Positions 63,768 through 64,000 of a stretch of 64,000 bases of DNA are shown one piece after another; position 1 is the stretch's first letter; the number at the start of each line of letters is the position of its first letter. Both the position numbers and the translations under genes were made by a program. The stretch spans positions 930,001 to 994,000 of the forward strand of contig NZ_FUZA01000001.1 of the NCBI RefSeq assembly GCF_900167945.1. Reading direction: 5' to 3'. The notes beneath the pieces were generated by a model. It did no database searches. It saw only the letters and a list, made by a program, of their open reading frames with translations, and was not told where the DNA came from. The stretch comes from Dyadobacter psychrophilus (GTDB lineage Bacteria; Bacteroidota; Bacteroidia; Cytophagales; Spirosomataceae).

Positions 63768-64000
63768 TTATCTATTTGAAAAAAACAACCGCACAAGATG
63801 AAAAGTTGCGTCCTTAACCAACTCGAAAGCCTCTGCCTGAGCCTGATCTAAATCCATTGGCCGGTTCAAAACGGAGACAGCGTAAGTAATGCCGGCGTCA
63901 CGGACCTGTTCTGGCGTGATCTGTAAAGTGCCGCAAACAACGGCAAGCGGAACACGATTGGCGGCACAAAAATCGGCTAGCCCTTTTACAACTTTGCCGG
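63768..64000 (-). CDS. glycerate kinase, C-terminal part (5' end outside window)
   Basis: The last 77 codons of a gene running in from beyond the window. The translation GKVVKGLADFCAANRVPLAV, VCGTLQ, DAGITYAVSVLNRPMDLDQA and FELVKDATFHLVRLF matches the C-terminus of GarK/GlxK-type glycerate kinases, which phosphorylate D-glycerate to enter glycolysis. It ends 27 bases before uvrC starts, so co-transcription is likely. The assignment rests on this short part only. Confidence 0.8.
   Translation of the reverse strand, partial: GKVVKGLADFCAANRVPLAVVCGTLQITPEQVRDAGITYAVSVLNRPMDLDQAQAEAFELVKDATFHLVRLFFSNR

Noticed and set aside
1..64000. tRNA, rRNA, insertion sequences, CRISPR arrays, integrase or attachment sites
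   Set aside because: Looked for on both strands in the intergenic regions and ORF content; none could be supported.

Overview
The window looks like a stretch of chromosome from a Bacteroidota bacterium, most likely a cytophagal relative of Dyadobacter (the genus is inference). The support is: promoters of the TTTG / TAnnTTTG type rather than sigma-70 boxes; weak Shine-Dalgarno sequences; SusC/Oar-like TonB-dependent receptors with an N-terminal carboxypeptidase-regulatory domain; a PorX regulator and a secreted protein with a C-terminal type IX secretion (T9SS) sorting domain; and families such as DUF4905, TIGR02757 and DUF5916. I see no rRNA, tRNA, CRISPR array, insertion sequence or prophage. 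One structural RNA, the SRP RNA, is present.

Layout. 1-3.5 kb: the end of an NAD(P)HX-repair gene, a small BrnT toxin-type pair, and feoAB for ferrous iron uptake on the minus strand. 3.6-8.4 kb: a cytochrome c maturation operon, ccmB-ccmC-ccmD-like-ccmE-ccmF, in which CcmE carries a cysteine-type haem motif. 8.5-18.7 kb: a Tat-exported amine oxidase, a TonB receptor, a DUF3817 protein, a DUF5916 outer-membrane protein, a leucine-rich-repeat protein, a polyprenyl diphosphate synthase and a patatin phospholipase. 18.7-32.3 kb: a large Oar-like receptor, then a mixed housekeeping block (hydrolase, RsmI-like methylase, lipoproteins, MBL hydrolase, pssA, fabH-like, CoA-binding protein, HNH endonuclease, IscA-like protein, mutS2).

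32.4-40.8 kb: a sugar-related locus. An MFS transporter diverges from two Gfo/Idh/MocA oxidoreductases and a TIM-barrel isomerase/epimerase, followed by a 1139-residue secreted fusion of ThuA, PQQ-type sugar dehydrogenase, PKD, cytochrome c and CBM-like domains. 40.8-54 kb: a T9SS-exported repeat protein with a phage-type S74 self-cleaving domain, a DUF4905-LysM-TIGR02757 operon, kdsB, porX, ftsE, fsa, the SRP RNA gene, a TPR lipoprotein, birA, rsfS and ftsH.

54-64 kb: aldose epimerase, then the most unusual locus: a four-gene minus-strand cassette (55119-57906) of PqqD-like protein, lasso-peptide-type B2 protease, HPr-kinase-like protein and nucleotidyltransferase. It has its own consensus promoter overlapped by a perfect 12-bp palindrome, but no precursor peptide or cyclase nearby. 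It is preceded by a two-gene lysine-catabolism unit (saccharopine dehydrogenase, aminoadipate-semialdehyde dehydrogenase), followed by a BaiN-type flavoprotein, uvrC and the end of a glycerate kinase gene.

All functional names come from reading motifs and family resemblance by eye; no database search was possible.
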